A DNA stretch of 64,000 nucleotides. Source: Aldrovandia affinis. Lineage: Eukaryota; Chordata; Actinopteri; Notacanthiformes; Halosauridae. The stretch's first letter is position 1; the number at the start of each line of letters is the position of its first letter. The stretch covers positions 1 through 64,000 of the forward strand of contig JAINUG010000002.1 in NCBI GenBank assembly GCA_029706075.1, in the 5' to 3' direction. A program made the position numbers and the translations under genes. The notes beneath the pieces were generated by a model. It did not search any database. It was given only the letters and a program-made list of their open reading frames with translations, and was not told where the DNA came from. Positions 1-10,883 of this stretch are shown piece after piece.

Positions 1-3000
1 TTAATTGTACTTCAACTTTAGTATTACTCTGATTTTTTATAGAAATTGCTATCAAGTCGGGCATAATTTGGCTGGGAAAAACTTCAGGGAAACATTTACT
101 AACAACAGAGGTTAAAGATAAATGATTTAAATGAAGACATTCTCATTCCTGTTTTGAAAGACACAGTTGGGGATCCTATCAAAAGCATTAACTTGTCTCT
201 ATTTTTCAGTAAGTGCTTTTTGTTGGGGTACTTTTCAGTGGACAATCCACCTACACTTGATACGAAGAACAACGTTAGGCGACATTCTTCCATTTTTGTT
301 TTAGAATTGTTAAACCTCAACATTGAGGTTACTTCAAATGGAGCATTCATTTGTCATGTTTAACAGTAAGTGCTTCCCTTTTGTGGTAGCTTCAATTGTG
401 CCATACAGCACTTTACAGCACACTAGATGGTGCTGTTGTATGTATAAGGGAAATATTTACACTGGGGATTTCATTTCCCATATTTAATTCTTGCAAAGAG
501 CTATTGCTTGTTGAATAGCTGTGATATTTAAATAGTCAATTTAATCATTGCAGCTTCAAATTCTCCATTGTGGTTAAATCATGTGATTAAATGTGGCAGT
601 TAAATTAAACTCCTTTTCCTTATGACCATTAACAACACATCAACATAATGGCTGATTATTGTGTAAGAATTGCAGTTGAATGGGGAGGAGCCTCTAGCAC
701 CATTCATTAAATGCAATGATTCTTAGTGTTAAAAACAGGATGAATCTATTAACCTCCATTCAGTTAGTTTGGGTGGCTTGAAATAGGAGCACCATGAGAT
801 AAGCACTGTCTGAGGGCAACATTTTCTTTGTCAGCAGAGTAATTAATTAAACTTTTTTTAATCTTGATTTTTTTTGGTAAACCTCCACATTGAGGTTACT
901 TCAAACAGAGCATTCATTTGTCATGTTTAACAGTTCGTGCTTCCTTTTGGGGTATCTTCAATTGTGCCATAATTGATCTGTCTCATGTTCCTGAATCTTG
1001 CATTTTTTCTGCAACTTTCCAGTACTCTAAATGGTGATATGGTATGTAGAAGAGGAATATTTAAAAATGATGTTTTTAAATATCTATATTTGTGATGTTG
1101 CAGTTGGTTACCTGAACAAATGCACTGACCTGTGTTGTTTCTCCAGCAAGTGCTTTTTGTTGGGGTAGTTTTCAGCAACCTATGCTGCTGCATTGACTAG
1201 TTCAACTGTTTAGCAGGTCTATTGCAAAACATTAGTTGAAACACAGGGTAACTGCCAGTGGACAACTATGACTCTGCTGGGTTTGGTAGGAATTTTGTTT
1301 CAAGTTTCAAATCTTCCTAGCCTTGAAAGCAGCTTTAATTGTACTTCAACTTTAGTATTACTCTGATTTTTTATAGAAATTGCTATCAAGTCGGGGCATA
1401 ATTTGGCTGGGAAAAACTTCAGGGAAACATTTACTAACAACAGAGGTTAAAGATAAATGATTTAAATGAAGACATTCTCATTCCTGTTTTGAAAGACACA
1501 GTTGGGATCCTATCAAAAGCATTAACTTGTCTCTATTTTTCAGTAAGTGCTTTTTGTTGGGGTACTTTTCAGTGGACAATCCACCTACACTTGATACGAA
1601 GAACAACGTTAGGCGTACATTCTTCCATTTTTGTTTTAGAATTGTTAAACCTCAACATTGAGGTTACTTCAAATGGAGCATTCATTTGTCATGTTTAACA
1701 GTAAGTGCTTCCTTTTGTGGTAGCTTCAATTGTGCCATACAGCACTTTACAGCACACTAGATGGTGCTGTTGTATGTATAAGGGAAATATTTACACTGGG
1801 GATTTCATTTCCCATATTTAATTCTTGCAAAGAGCTATTGCTTGTTGAATAGCTGTGATATTTAAATAGTCAATTTAATCATTGCAGCTTCAAATTCTCC
1901 ATTGTGGTTAAATCATGTGATTAAATGTGGCAGTTAAATTAAACTCCTTTTCCTTATGACCATTAACAACACATCAACATAATGGCTGATTATTGTGTAA
2001 GAATTGCAGTTGAATGGGGAGGAGCCTCTAGCACCATTCATTAAATGCAATGATTCTTAGTGTTAAAAACAGGATGAATCTATTAACCTCCATTCAGTTA
2101 GTTTGGGTGGCTTGAAATAGGAGCACCATGAGATAAGCACTGTCTGAGGGCAACATTTTCTTTGTCAGCAGAGTAATTAATTAAACTTTTTTTAATCTTG
2201 ATTTTTTTTGGTAAACCTCCACATTGAGGTTACTTCAAACAGAGCATTCATTTGTCATGTTTAACAGTTCGTGCTTCCTTTTGGGGTAGCTTCAATTGTG
2301 CCATAATTGATCTGTCTCATGTTCCTGAATCTTGCATTTTTTCTGCAACTTTCCAGTACTCTAAATGGTGATATGGTATGTAGAAGAGGAATATTTAAAA
2401 ATGATGTTTTTAAATATCTATATTTGTGATGTTGCAGTTGGTTACCTGAACAAATGCACTGACCTGTGTTGTTTCTCCAGCAAGTGCTTTTGTTGGGGTA
2501 GTTTTCAGCAACCTATGCTGCTGCATTGACTAGTTCAACTGTTTAGCAGGTCTATTGCAAAACATTAGTTGAAACACAGGGTAACTGCCAGTGGACAACT
2601 ATGACTCTGCTGGGTTTGGTAGGAATTTTGTTTCAAGTTTCAAATCTTCCTAGCCTTGAAAGCAGCTTTAATTGTACTTCAACTTTAGTATTACTCTGAT
2701 TTTTTATAGAAATTGCTATCAAGTCGGGGCATAATTTGGCTGGGAAAAAAACTTCAGGGAAAACATTTACTAACAACAGAGGTTAAAGATAAATGATTTA
2801 AATGAAGACATTCTCATTCCTGTTTTGAAAGACACAGTTGGGATCCTATCAAAAGCATTAACTTGTCTCTATTTTTCAGTAAGTGCTTTTTTGTTGGGGT
2901 ACTTTTCAGTGGACAATCCACCTACACTTGATACGAAGAACAACGTTAGGCGTACATTCTTCCATTTTTGTTTTAGAATTGTTAAACCTCCACATTGAGG

Positions 3001-4372
3001 TTACTTCAAATGGAGCATTCATTTGTCATTTTTAACAGTAAGTGCTTCCTTTTGTGGTAGCTTCAATTGTGCCATACAGCACTTTACAGCACACTAGATG
3101 GTGCTGTTGTATGTTTAAGGGAAATATTTACACTGGGGATTTCATTTCCCATATTTAATTCTTGCAAAGAGCTATTGCTTGTTGAATAGCTGTGATATTT
3201 AAATAGTCAATTTAATCATTGCAGCTTCAAATTCTCCATTGTGGTTAAATCATGTGATTAAATGTGGCAGTTAAATTAAACTCCTTTTCCTTATGACCAT
3301 TAACAACACATCAACATAATGGCTGATTATTGTGTAAGAATTGCAGTTGAATGGGGAGGAGCCTCTAGCACCATTCATTAAATGCAATGATTCTTAGTGT
3401 TAAAAACAGGATGAATCTATTAACCTCCATTCAGTTAGTTTGGGTGGCTTGAAATAGGAGCACCATGAGATAAGCACTGTCTGAGGGCAACATTTTCTTT
3501 GTCAGCAGAGTAATTAATTAAACTTTTTTTAATCTTGATTTTTTTTGGTAAACCTCCACATTGAGGTTACTTCAAACAGAGCATTCATTTGTCATGTTTA
3601 ACAGTTCGTGCTTCCTTTTGGGGTAGCTTCAATTGTGCCATAATTGATCTGTCTCATGTTCCTGAATCTTGCATTTTTTCTGCAACTTTCCAGTACTCTA
3701 AATGGTGATATGGTATGTAGAAGAGGAATATTTAAAAATGATGTTTTTAAATATCTATATTTGTGATGTTGCAGTTGGTTACCTGAACAAATGCACTGAC
3801 CTGTGTTGTTTCTCCAGCAAGTGCTTTTTGTTGGGGTAGTTTTCAGCAACCTATGCTGCTGCATTGACTAGTTCTACTGTTTAGCAGGTCTATTGCAAAA
3901 CATTAGTTGAAACACAGGGTAACTGCCAGTGGACAACTATGACTCTGCTGGGTGGGGTAGGAATTTTGTTTCAAGTTTCAAATCTTCCTAGCCTTGAAAG
4001 CAGCTTTAATTGTACTTCAACTTTAGTATTACTCTGATATTTTTATAGAAAGTGCTATCAAGTTGGGGCATAATTTGGCTGGGAAAAACTTCAGGGAAAC
4101 ATTTACAAACAACAGAGTTTGAAGATAAATGATTTAAATGAAGACATTCTCATTCCTGTTTTGAAAGACACAGTTGGGACCATATCAAAAGCATTAACTT
4201 GTCTCTATTTTTCAGTAAGTGCTTTTTGTTGGGGTACTTTTCAGTGGACAATGCACCTACAATTGATACGAAGAGCAACGTTAGGCATACATTCTTCCAT
4301 TTTTGTTTTAGAATTGTTAAACCTCCACATTGAGGTTACTTCAAATGGAGCATTCATTTGTCATGTTTAACT
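1..4372. repeat. Tandem array of ~1.33-kb units
   Basis: The same block starts at 1, 1335, 2668 and 4006, so the units are 1334, 1333 and 1338 bp long, followed by a partial fourth copy that stops matching at about 4370. The first three copies differ by scattered substitutions and small indels; the fourth has more changes. The array probably continues left of the window. Each unit contains an older internal duplication: about 94 bp at 311-404 reappears in diverged form at 878-970. Both contain the short inverted repeat AACCTC/GAGGTT. Small ORFs of 60-88 codons recur in each unit but have no recognisable protein content. This is a large-unit satellite or a local segmental tandem duplication; I do not recognise the family. 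Confidence 0.93.
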
Positions 4373-4795
4373 GCAATTTCTAGAATTCGATTCGCGTTAA
4401 CATTAAAATGAATATTTCTCGAGGATTTCTGCATCCGACAAAAATGAATTTTTCAAAACAACAAAAAGCAATTATCTCCTGAAAGCTTTAAATTACAAAG
4501 CTAACAAACGGTGGCTCTTTGAGTTTTTAAATATTGTGCAAATTAGAAGTTCAATTTATTCATTTGAATGCAGTGACTACTCAGCAGCTAATAATACCCG
4601 ACGAAGGGCGAAGGGGTTGAATGTGTGCGATGAACAGTTTGCAGTCTATTTCCAGCAGCACGTAGGTGGCACTTAATGAATTAACAAGAAGGCAGTTTTG
4701 AAAAGAAAGTAAAAACGGCTTTTCCAAACACACACAGAGAGATATGCATATAGATAGATACGTCCCACCTTTCAATTGCTGTGCAAATGTGGTTC
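4373..4795. other. Unique-looking spacer between tandem array and SINE
   Basis: AT-rich sequence after the array edge. I see no splice-bounded exon, long ORF or recognisable repeat in it. Confidence 0.4.
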
Positions 4796-5195
4796 CCGTA
4801 GCTCAGTTGGTAGAGCATGGCACTGACAATGCCAAGGTTGTGGGTTTGTTCCCACGGGACTACATGTCCGTCGATCGGATGGGACGGTAAAAACCGAGGT
4901 CCTGACTCTGTGTGGTCATAAAAGATCCCATGGCGCTTTTTCGAAAGAGTAGGGTATTAACCCATGTCCTGGCCAAATTCCTAACCAAAAATAACTATAT
5001 ATATATACCTGGAATTAATTCATTCCCTCGACTCTCCACTGTGTGTCTGATGTGCAGTGAGTTAGTACTGGCACAAAACCGTGTTCACCCAGGTGGGTGC
5101 TGCACATTGGTGGTGGTGGAGGTGAGTTTCCCCTGTCATTGTCGTTGTAAAGTGCTTTGGGTACCTTGAAAGGCGCTATATAAATCCAATGTTCA
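4796..5195 (+). mobile_element. tRNA-derived SINE, family A
   Basis: The first ~70 bases look like a tRNA gene: a box-A-like TAGCTCAGTTGGTAGAGC and, about 30 bases on, a box-B-like GGTTTGTTCCC, closing with a CCCACGGGAC stem. The body that follows (ACCGAGGTCCTGACTCTGTG, then TAGGGTATTAACCCATGTCC) recurs at 29212-29470. The tail (AAGTGCTTTGGG ... GGCGCTATATAAAT) recurs on the minus strand at 26094-26220. Three partial copies in 25 kb, a pol III head and no ORF identify a SINE. The box-B changes and missing anticodon-stem logic argue against a working tRNA gene. I do not assign a database family name. Confidence 0.8.
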
Positions 5196-5389
5196 ATTTG
5201 ATATAGCATGTATGTATAACATAACAGCAGTGAGTGTGTACGTTTTATGAGATTTTCTATTTTCTGCACACACAACTGGTTGGAGGCTAACTCTGGAGAC
5301 CTGTGTCCCTAATTCTATTTCCACTTTGGTCTATTTTGTATTTTCAAATAATTGTGCGAGAGTTTAGCACCACCTTGTGGTTACTTAAG

Positions 5390-5880
5390 AACATAAGAAT
5401 ACATAATGACGAGAACGGGCCGTCCAGCCCATCTAGGCTCGTCATGTCCGAATTTAAATAGTATCTAGCCTCGACTTGAATAGCCCAAGTGTTTCTGCCT
5501 CTACTACCTGACATTGCAAGCTGTTCCAGGCATTGACAGCTCTCTGTTAAAAGAAAAGCTAATATCCGTGCAGAATTTGCCTTTAACTAATTTCCACCTG
5601 TGGCCTGTTCTGCTGTCCCCACGTATCTTAAAAAATATTTGGTAGTTCACTTTGTTAATCCCTTTTAGGAATTAAAAAACCTCAATCAAATCCCCCTTAA
5701 GTCTCCGTTTGCTAAACCTAAATAGATTGAGTGCCTTAAGTCTACTTTTACATTTCATACCAGGTACCAATTTAGTTACCCTTCTTTGAACCTTTTCAAG
5801 AGCTTCTACATCTTTCTTGTAGTGTGATGCCCAGACTGCACACAGTACTCTAAGTGAGGTCTGACAAAGGCATTACCTAA
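5390..5880. repeat. Dispersed repeat (non-LTR type 3' fragment, family not named)
   Basis: The segment beginning TTAAGAACATAAGAA and ending near TGAGGTCTGACAAAGGCATT resembles a very widespread vertebrate interspersed repeat. I recognise its phrases, for example CTCAATCAAATC and CACAGTACTCTAAGTGAGGT, from many fish and other vertebrate loci. No ORF is intact. The family is uncertain; a repeat-library match would settle it. Confidence 0.6.
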
Positions 5881-5901
5881 TATAAATATAAGCTCAAATA
5901 C

Positions 5902-6174
5902 AACCAAGTACGTGGCCTGTTAGTCTGTAGCCCAGGCTGTGAACGAGGTGCGGGGGCAGCAAAGGTCCCTGAAGGAAGTAAAGAAAAAGTGGTCTGATTT
6001 AAAACTGAGGTCGAAGATACCGCCAACCGCGCAATAAGAAGGGAACAAGTTATTCGAGATTTTGACCTCAGTTTTAAATCAGACCACTTTTTCTTTACGT
6101 CCTTCAGGGACCTTTGCTGCCCCCCCACCTCGTTCACAGCCTGGGCTACAGACTGCCAGGCCACGTACTTGGTT
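5902..6174. repeat. Long imperfect inverted repeat (fold-back)
   Basis: The arms 5902-6012 and 6064-6174 are reverse complements over about 111 bp with only a few mismatches, separated by a spacer of 51 bp. Both arms contain part of the same Myb/SANT-like coding segment: the right arm is in the orientation of the ORF that starts at 6290 on the minus strand, and the left arm is an inverted partial copy. This shows a local inverted duplication inside a transposon remnant. Single-stranded it would fold into a long hairpin. Confidence 0.88.
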
Positions 6175-6290
6175 TTACTGGTAAAGCCACTGGAAAGGCT
6201 CCCAAACAGCGTCCCTGCACGCATCTGCACCTCCGCCAACAGGACCTCGATTTCGGCCTCGCTAAAATAATTTTTCTTGCAGCTCGCCAT
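6057..6290 (-). pseudogene. Harbinger-type Myb/SANT-like protein, truncated
   Basis: An ATG at 6290 on the minus strand opens a frame whose first ~75 residues have the layout of the Myb/SANT-like (trihelix) DNA-binding protein of PIF/Harbinger transposons: a FSEAEIEVLLAEV helix, a tryptophan in VAWQSVAQAVNEV and a closing KKKWSDLKLRSKSR. It then runs out of homology at the fold-back spacer, so only the N-terminal domain remains and no transposase ORF is present. In live elements this protein acts with the transposase at the termini. Family assignment rests on motif pattern alone. Confidence 0.55.
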
Positions 6291-6448
6291 TATCAAGTAG
6301 AGGATTTGTGTTTTGATTCGAGCTCGTTTATATGCTAATGATATTAATTAGGGGGCGTTTACAAGGCGGAGATCTAAAACCATTCAGCTATGCACAATTT
6401 CAAGATAATTTGTGATTTACAGATTTCACAGTATGTGTGTAATGGTTA

Positions 6449-6690
6449 GGCGGCAGTGTGGTAATAGTTAGGCGGCAGTGTGGTGTAATGGTTAGGGAGC
6501 TGGGCTTGTAACGTTAAGGTTGCAGGTTCAATCCCCAGGTGGGACACTGCCGTTGTACCCTTGAGCAAGGTACTTAACCTGAATTGCTTCAGTTAATATC
6601 CAGCTGTATAAATGGATTGTAAATAAATGTAAACTGTAAGTCGCTCTGGATAAGAGCGTCTGCTAAATGCCTGTAATGTAATGTCACATC
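6449..6690 (+). mobile_element. tRNA-derived SINE, family B
   Basis: The head has a box-A-like GTGTAATGGTTAGGGAGC and a box-B-like GGTTCAATCCCC. A body TACCCTTGAGCAAGGTACTT follows, and the 3' tail GTAAGTCGCTCTGGATAAGAG is one commonly seen at the end of fish SINEs and LINEs. The head is preceded by a partial duplication of its first ~25 bases (TTAGGCGGCAGTGTGGT occurs twice from 6447). The same tail occurs alone at 63163-63225 and in reverse at 17551-17600. Confidence 0.8.
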
Positions 6691-6701
6691 TGGGGGACTG
6701 G

Positions 6702-6727
6702 CGTACGCACAGTTTTTTGTGCGTACG
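6702..6727. repeat. Short perfect hairpin CGTACGCAC/GTGCGTACG
   Basis: Two 9-bp perfectly complementary arms (6702-6710 and 6719-6727) flank an 8-base AT-rich loop. It sits in sequence that resembles a Harbinger terminal region (6680-6830, ending TATAAATAAGGCCCC), so it is probably part of that decayed element rather than a terminator. Confidence 0.6.
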
Positions 6728-6794
6728 TTCAGTTTCTCTGAATCACACTTACGCACATTTCAGAAATGATCTTAGATCAAATGTAGGATGGTTT

Positions 6795-7427
6795 CTACGC
6801 AACTTTTTTATAAATAAGGCCCCAGGTTTGTAGCCACAATATAAAATTCTGCCTCCCTTTACTAGCACGTGGTACTGGCAGAATTCCCGAAAATATCACT
6901 GTAGAGGTTCTGCTCCTTAACTTTGATCCTAATTCTATAAATTTGTCCTGCAGAACCTCAAACCTACCCTTACCTATGTCATTGGCTCCAACATGGACCA
7001 TGACCACTGGATCCACCCCTGCTCTGGCCACACTCTGTCCGTGTGTTCCAGGAGGTCTCCGACCTGGGCACCAGGCTGGCAACATACAAGACTATTTTTC
7101 CCGTGAACAGACTATACTGTCTACACCTCTAATAATTGAGTCTCCCACTATGACTATCTCCTGCATGGCGTGGCCACCAGGGTGCCCTGGGGCTCATCAG
7201 TCCTCCCTCTCACAGAGAACTGGGCCAAATCCGAACAGCCAGGTGCAGAAATTAGGTCTGGTTGCCTGTAGCGAGCGAGCTAGCATCTCTGTCTGGAGCT
7301 TTGCATTGGATTTGGATTGTTTAAGCCATGCTGTCCGATGCACATAGGAGGCATTGTCCATGGCCAGAATGGTCTTGAGCTTGTTTGAGGCAGAGGTGCC
7401 TGCATTGGTATTGGGAGAGCCTGCCAC
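6795..7427 (-). pseudogene. Decayed SGNH-hydrolase-like ORF from a retroelement
   Basis: Read on the minus strand from about 7165 down to 6830, frames separated by shifts and stops contain IVIVGDSIIRGVD (the GDS block of SGNH/GDSL hydrolases) and VMVHVGANDIG (the GxND block), then FSGILPVPRASKGRQ. This protein type is found in fish repetitive DNA, often associated with non-LTR retrotransposons. The frame is interrupted by an in-frame stop after the GDS block and by at least one shift. The upstream part (7197-7427) may belong to the same coding unit. It is non-functional here. Confidence 0.5.
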
Positions 7428-8559
7428 ATGTACAGAAGCTGGTTATCTGATGGTCACGACATCAACCCTATTTTCTTGATTAAAGTTCCTCTGGTGTCCA
7501 GACAGAGGGGCTATCACGCTTTGAGGCAGATGGTAGGATTTGTTGCGTCTTGTTGTATCCAGTGGCATTTGGTGTCATTCATGGCATCATCAGGTGTCTT
7601 TCCCCCTTGTTTTGTGTCTGAATTGGTCACATGCTTCAATATTTGGTTGTGGGTTGTTTTATTTTGGGCATCAGGTACTTGATTTATCTCATTAGGTCTC
7701 ATTAGGATATGATTAACATGAATCTACTTGCTTATTTTGTTGCCTCTCTGCCAGAATGATTACATTTGCATTTACAATGAATTTGCAAATACGTGTGCAT
7801 GAAAGCTGGGGTGCAGTGCTGGGATGTTTTATACACGCAAATACCAGTGTGTATGTTTTAGTAAATATCCTCACATGCTATTATATGTTGCGGTGAAAAA
7901 ATCTTTCAGGAACATTTGGTAAGTGTGGGCCAGTGTATCTTAAAATAACAATATCTTGCAACTATCTTCGAATGCCTGTTGAATTATCACTATGCATGCA
8001 TGACATTTCCCCCTTCTTACCTTTTTTTCGAACTAGTCCTTGTATGCAATTACCAATCTGTTTCTGATACCTTTACACAATGTCTAACTTTATCACTTTG
8101 TTATGGACACTTCTAAAGACCTCTCTCATAAAGCGTAGAAAAGTATTTATAAAGCGTAGAAACTTTGATTTGCCCTTCCAGGCTTGATTCTCTTGGTGTT
8201 TCCGCTTTTGGTTTCTTTGGTTTACTGTACTTGGAGGCTCACACATTCTTCAGTTGGTTGGTCCTGAATGACGGCTGAAAGAGGCTCTTTGAAGGAGGTC
8301 TCAATTTCCTTCTGAAAGTTTTACCATTTGACATTTGCACAATATAAGACTTAGCACAATGGCATGCCTGACACCTATTTTTATTTCTAATTCTGATTTC
8401 TTACCTTTCCTCTTAACAGAAGGCTGTTTTGTCCGGTGGGCATCCAGAAGGCTCCCAATGATCAGTGGAAAAATTTAGTTTTACCACACCGGTAAATTCC
8501 CAAGTTTAGCACACATTCTGAATGTTCTCTCCCTCACTGATTAATAAAAATGTGTTTCT
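7428..8559. other. Old repeat-derived spacer
   Basis: No gene found. Around 7700-7870 the sequence has the flavour of an old DNA-transposon terminus. At 8127-8160 a short direct repeat of AAAGCGTAGAAA occurs. Nothing else is assignable. Confidence 0.35.
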
Positions 8560-8627
8560 GATTAGCTAATTTACACTGCCCATCACTTGTTTACAATCAG
8601 TTTAAAGGGGTGAATACTTATGGTATC
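8560..8627. mobile_element. Left part of an interrupted Tc1/mariner-like repeat
   Basis: The phrase GGGGTGAATACTTATGGTATC just before the LTR and its continuation after the other LTR (AATTTGTTTTATTTGTAATT, from 13388) join into a sequence I recognise as the end region of a common fish Tc1-like repeat. The Gypsy element therefore landed in an older transposon remnant. The left limit is uncertain. Confidence 0.5.
8623..8627. repeat. Target-site duplication GTATC, left copy
   Basis: Matches 13383-13387 exactly. The length of 5 bp is typical for Ty3/Gypsy integrases. Confidence 0.9.
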
Positions 8628-8828
8628 TGTTATATACTGTATTGCAATGCCCTCTGGGAGTTCTACCTGGGTGATATATGTGACGTACGGAACGGAAGTG
8701 ACTGTGTAAATCCAGGTTGGAAATAAACAGCCGGGTGTGATCCGTGCCGAATTGAAATACGTCTACCGACTATATTATTGTTGTACACCTACATGAACAG
8801 TGGAATCATACTCTACGAAGACACAACA
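8628..8828 (+). repeat. 5' LTR of Gypsy element
   Basis: 201 bp, TG...CA ends, identical to the 3' LTR by eye. It contains a TATATA stretch near its start and an AATAAA at about 8723, as expected for promoter and polyadenylation functions. Confidence 0.95.
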
Positions 8829-8831
8829 AAG

Positions 8832-8842
8832 TGGCGACGAGG
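8832..8842 (+). promoter_or_regulatory. Putative primer-binding site
   Basis: TGGCGACGAGG lies 3 bases after the LTR and begins with the TGG that pairs with a tRNA CCA end. The first ~8 bases would fit a tRNA ending GTCGCCA (some tRNA-Arg), but the match then breaks, so the primer tRNA is not certain. Confidence 0.55.
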
Positions 8843-8993
8843 ATCTGATTCGACATCCGCGTGTGTTTTCTCTGAGTCGGGGAGCTGGACTGTTGCGGTG
8901 GAAGCAAGGTAATTCGCGGCTAACGTGTTAGCTTCACTGTTGGATGTGGCGCCGGAGCGGTGTGCTTAAAATTGTGTGGCTAACGGGACGAAA

Positions 8994-10883
8994 ATGGCGG
9001 GGTTGGTTGGAAGCATTGGGCCTTTTGAGGAGAGTACCGAGCAATGGTGCTCCTACACGGAACGTTTTGGATACTTTGTTCAAGCAAATAATATCGCGGG
9101 GGATAGGCTTGTACTAACGTTCCTGAGTGTGATGGGACCGAAAACATATAGTTTGCTGCGTTGCCTGGTCCAGCCAGCCAAGCCTGGGGATAAGAGCTAC
9201 AATGACATAGTGGCTACGTTGACAGCTCATTTCTCACCCAAGCCGCTGGTAATTGCAGAGCGTTTTCGCTTCCATAAGAGGAACCAAGAGGAAGGGGAGA
9301 GTGTAACAGTGTTCGTGGCTGCGCTGAGGAGGTTAGCAGAACATTGTGCATTCAATGATGTGCTGAATGACACCATAAGGGACAGGCTGGTGTGCGGCCT
9401 GAGGAGTGAGGCTACGCAGAAACGTCTGCTAACTGAAGGTGCACTCACATTGGATAAAGCTGTCGAGATTGCTGTGTCAATGGAGTTAGCTGCCAGGGAA
9501 GCTCATCACCTCAGCGAAAGTGGGAAACTGCACAAGGTCTCCACCCATGACAAGGGGGCCTACGACAAATGTTACCGATGCGACAAGACAGGGCATTTCG
9601 CTGCCGAGTGTTGGAGTAAGGATGTGGATTGTAGGAAGTGTGGCAAAAAGGGGCACCTGGAACGTGCTTGCAGGAGTAAGGGAGCTGACAAGAACTCAAG
9701 GCAAGGAAACAAAAAGCCAATGTCAAATTTCAAGAAGAGACAGTCTGTACACAGGGTGGAGTCAAGTCACACCACCAGGGAGTCCAACAGCTCATCAGAT
9801 GAGGCATCAGTGTATGTACTGTCTGTGCAGGGAGGTCCAGATGGATATTGGGAAACTCCACTGCTGGAGGGAAAACCAGTGCGTATGGAAATTGACACCG
9901 GCGCAGCAGTCTCCATTGTGTCAGAGGCTGTTTACAAGGAAACATTGCAACACCTTCCATTACAATCAACTAGCCTCAAACTGAAAACCTACACTGGCGA
10001 GTCAGTGCGAACAAAAGGTGTGGTCTATGTAACAGTCCAGATGAATGGGCAGACAGCTGAATTACCACTGTATGTAGTCGAAGGGAATCGGCCATCTCTG
10101 CTGGGCCGGTCGTGGCTAGGGGAGCTCACACTGGACTGGGCTGCACTTCGCATGGTGTGCAAACCTGACACATGCCTGACAACGGTGTTGAACAAACATG
10201 CAGAGGTGTTCAGGGAGGAACTGGGAACGATGAAGGACATAACAGTGGAACTTAAGATCCAGCCAGATTGCAAACCAAGGTTCATGAAAGCCAGACCAGT
10301 TCCCTACGCAATAAAACCTAAAGTCGAAGCTGAGCTGGAATCCCTGGTCAAGAGTGGGGTGCTTGTGCCAGTCAGCAGGAGTGACTGGGCCACTCCCATC
10401 GTTCCAGTTCTAAAAAAGAATAACTCTGTGAGAATCTGCGGAGACTTCAAAGTAACTGTAAACCCCGTGCTGGAGGCGGAACAATATCCACTTCCCCGTA
10501 TTGAGGAGCTGTTCGCTGGACTGGCTGGAGGACAAAAGTTCAGCAAAATTGATCTTTCACAAGCCTACCTCCAGATGCAAGTAGTGGAAAAGTCAAGGGA
10601 GTTGCTCACGATAGTCACTCACAAGGGCCTCTACCGATACTGCAGGCTCCCGTTTGGCATAACCTCAGCTCCGGCTCTGTTCCAGCGTGCAATGGACCAG
10701 ATACTGAATGGCTTGGCTGGCGTTCAATGCTACTTAGACGACATACTGATCACCGGCAAGACTGAACAAGAGCACCTGGAAAATCTGGACGCCACCATGC
10801 AGCGGCTCAAAGAATATGGACTCAGGGTCCGCAGATCAAAGTGCGAGTTTTCCAGTCTTCAGTGGAGTACTTGGGACACGTAA
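8994..10883 (+). CDS. Gag-pol, 5' part (Gag, protease, RT), truncated by frameshift
   Basis: An ATG at 8994 (the frame is open from a GTG at 8976) starts a Gag region of ~190 residues. Two CCHC zinc knuckles follow, beginning at C193 (CYRCDKTGHFAAEC) and C213 (CRKCGKKGHLERAC). An aspartic protease DTGA motif has its catalytic D at ~301. The reverse transcriptase follows with its YLDD catalytic box at ~580-583. The frame ends at 10883 after ~27 codons of wrong-frame residues, because one base appears to be missing in a run of T at about 10849-10852. The same polyprotein continues in another frame (next entry). Gag, protease and RT would be intact; RNase H and integrase are cut off. Confidence 0.9.
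   Translation: MAGLVGSIGPFEESTEQWCSYTERFGYFVQANNIAGDRLVLTFLSVMGPKTYSLLRCLVQPAKPGDKSYNDIVATLTAHFSPKPLVIAERFRFHKRNQEEGESVTVFVAALRRLAEHCAFNDVLNDTIRDRLVCGLRSEATQKRLLTEGALTLDKAVEIAVSMELAAREAHHLSESGKLHKVSTHDKGAYDKCYRCDKTGHFAAECWSKDVDCRKCGKKGHLERACRSKGADKNSRQGNKKPMSNFKKRQSVHRVESSHTTRESNSSSDEASVYVLSVQGGPDGYWETPLLEGKPVRMEIDTGAAVSIVSEAVYKETLQHLPLQSTSLKLKTYTGESVRTKGVVYVTVQMNGQTAELPLYVVEGNRPSLLGRSWLGELTLDWAALRMVCKPDTCLTTVLNKHAEVFREELGTMKDITVELKIQPDCKPRFMKARPVPYAIKPKVEAELESLVKSGVLVPVSRSDWATPIVPVLKKNNSVRICGDFKVTVNPVLEAEQYPLPRIEELFAGLAGGQKFSKIDLSQAYLQMQVVEKSRELLTIVTHKGLYRYCRLPFGITSAPALFQRAMDQILNGLAGVQCYLDDILITGKTEQEHLENLDATMQRLKEYGLRVRRSKCEFSSLQWSTWDT

Noticed and set aside
927..1193. 88-codon minus-strand ORF repeated at 3598-3864
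   Set aside because: It is carried only because the tandem unit is repeated, is broken in the middle copy, and has no recognisable domain or splice context.
1..4372. CRISPR-like array
   Set aside because: The repeats are over 1.3 kb long with no spacers; the genome is eukaryotic.
4796..4866. tRNA-like sequence, possible tRNA gene
   Set aside because: Box B deviates, the cloverleaf is not convincing and the block is fused to a dispersed SINE body.
9227..9969. Minus-strand ORFs across the gag region
   Set aside because: Shadows of the gag-pol frame with no family resemblance.
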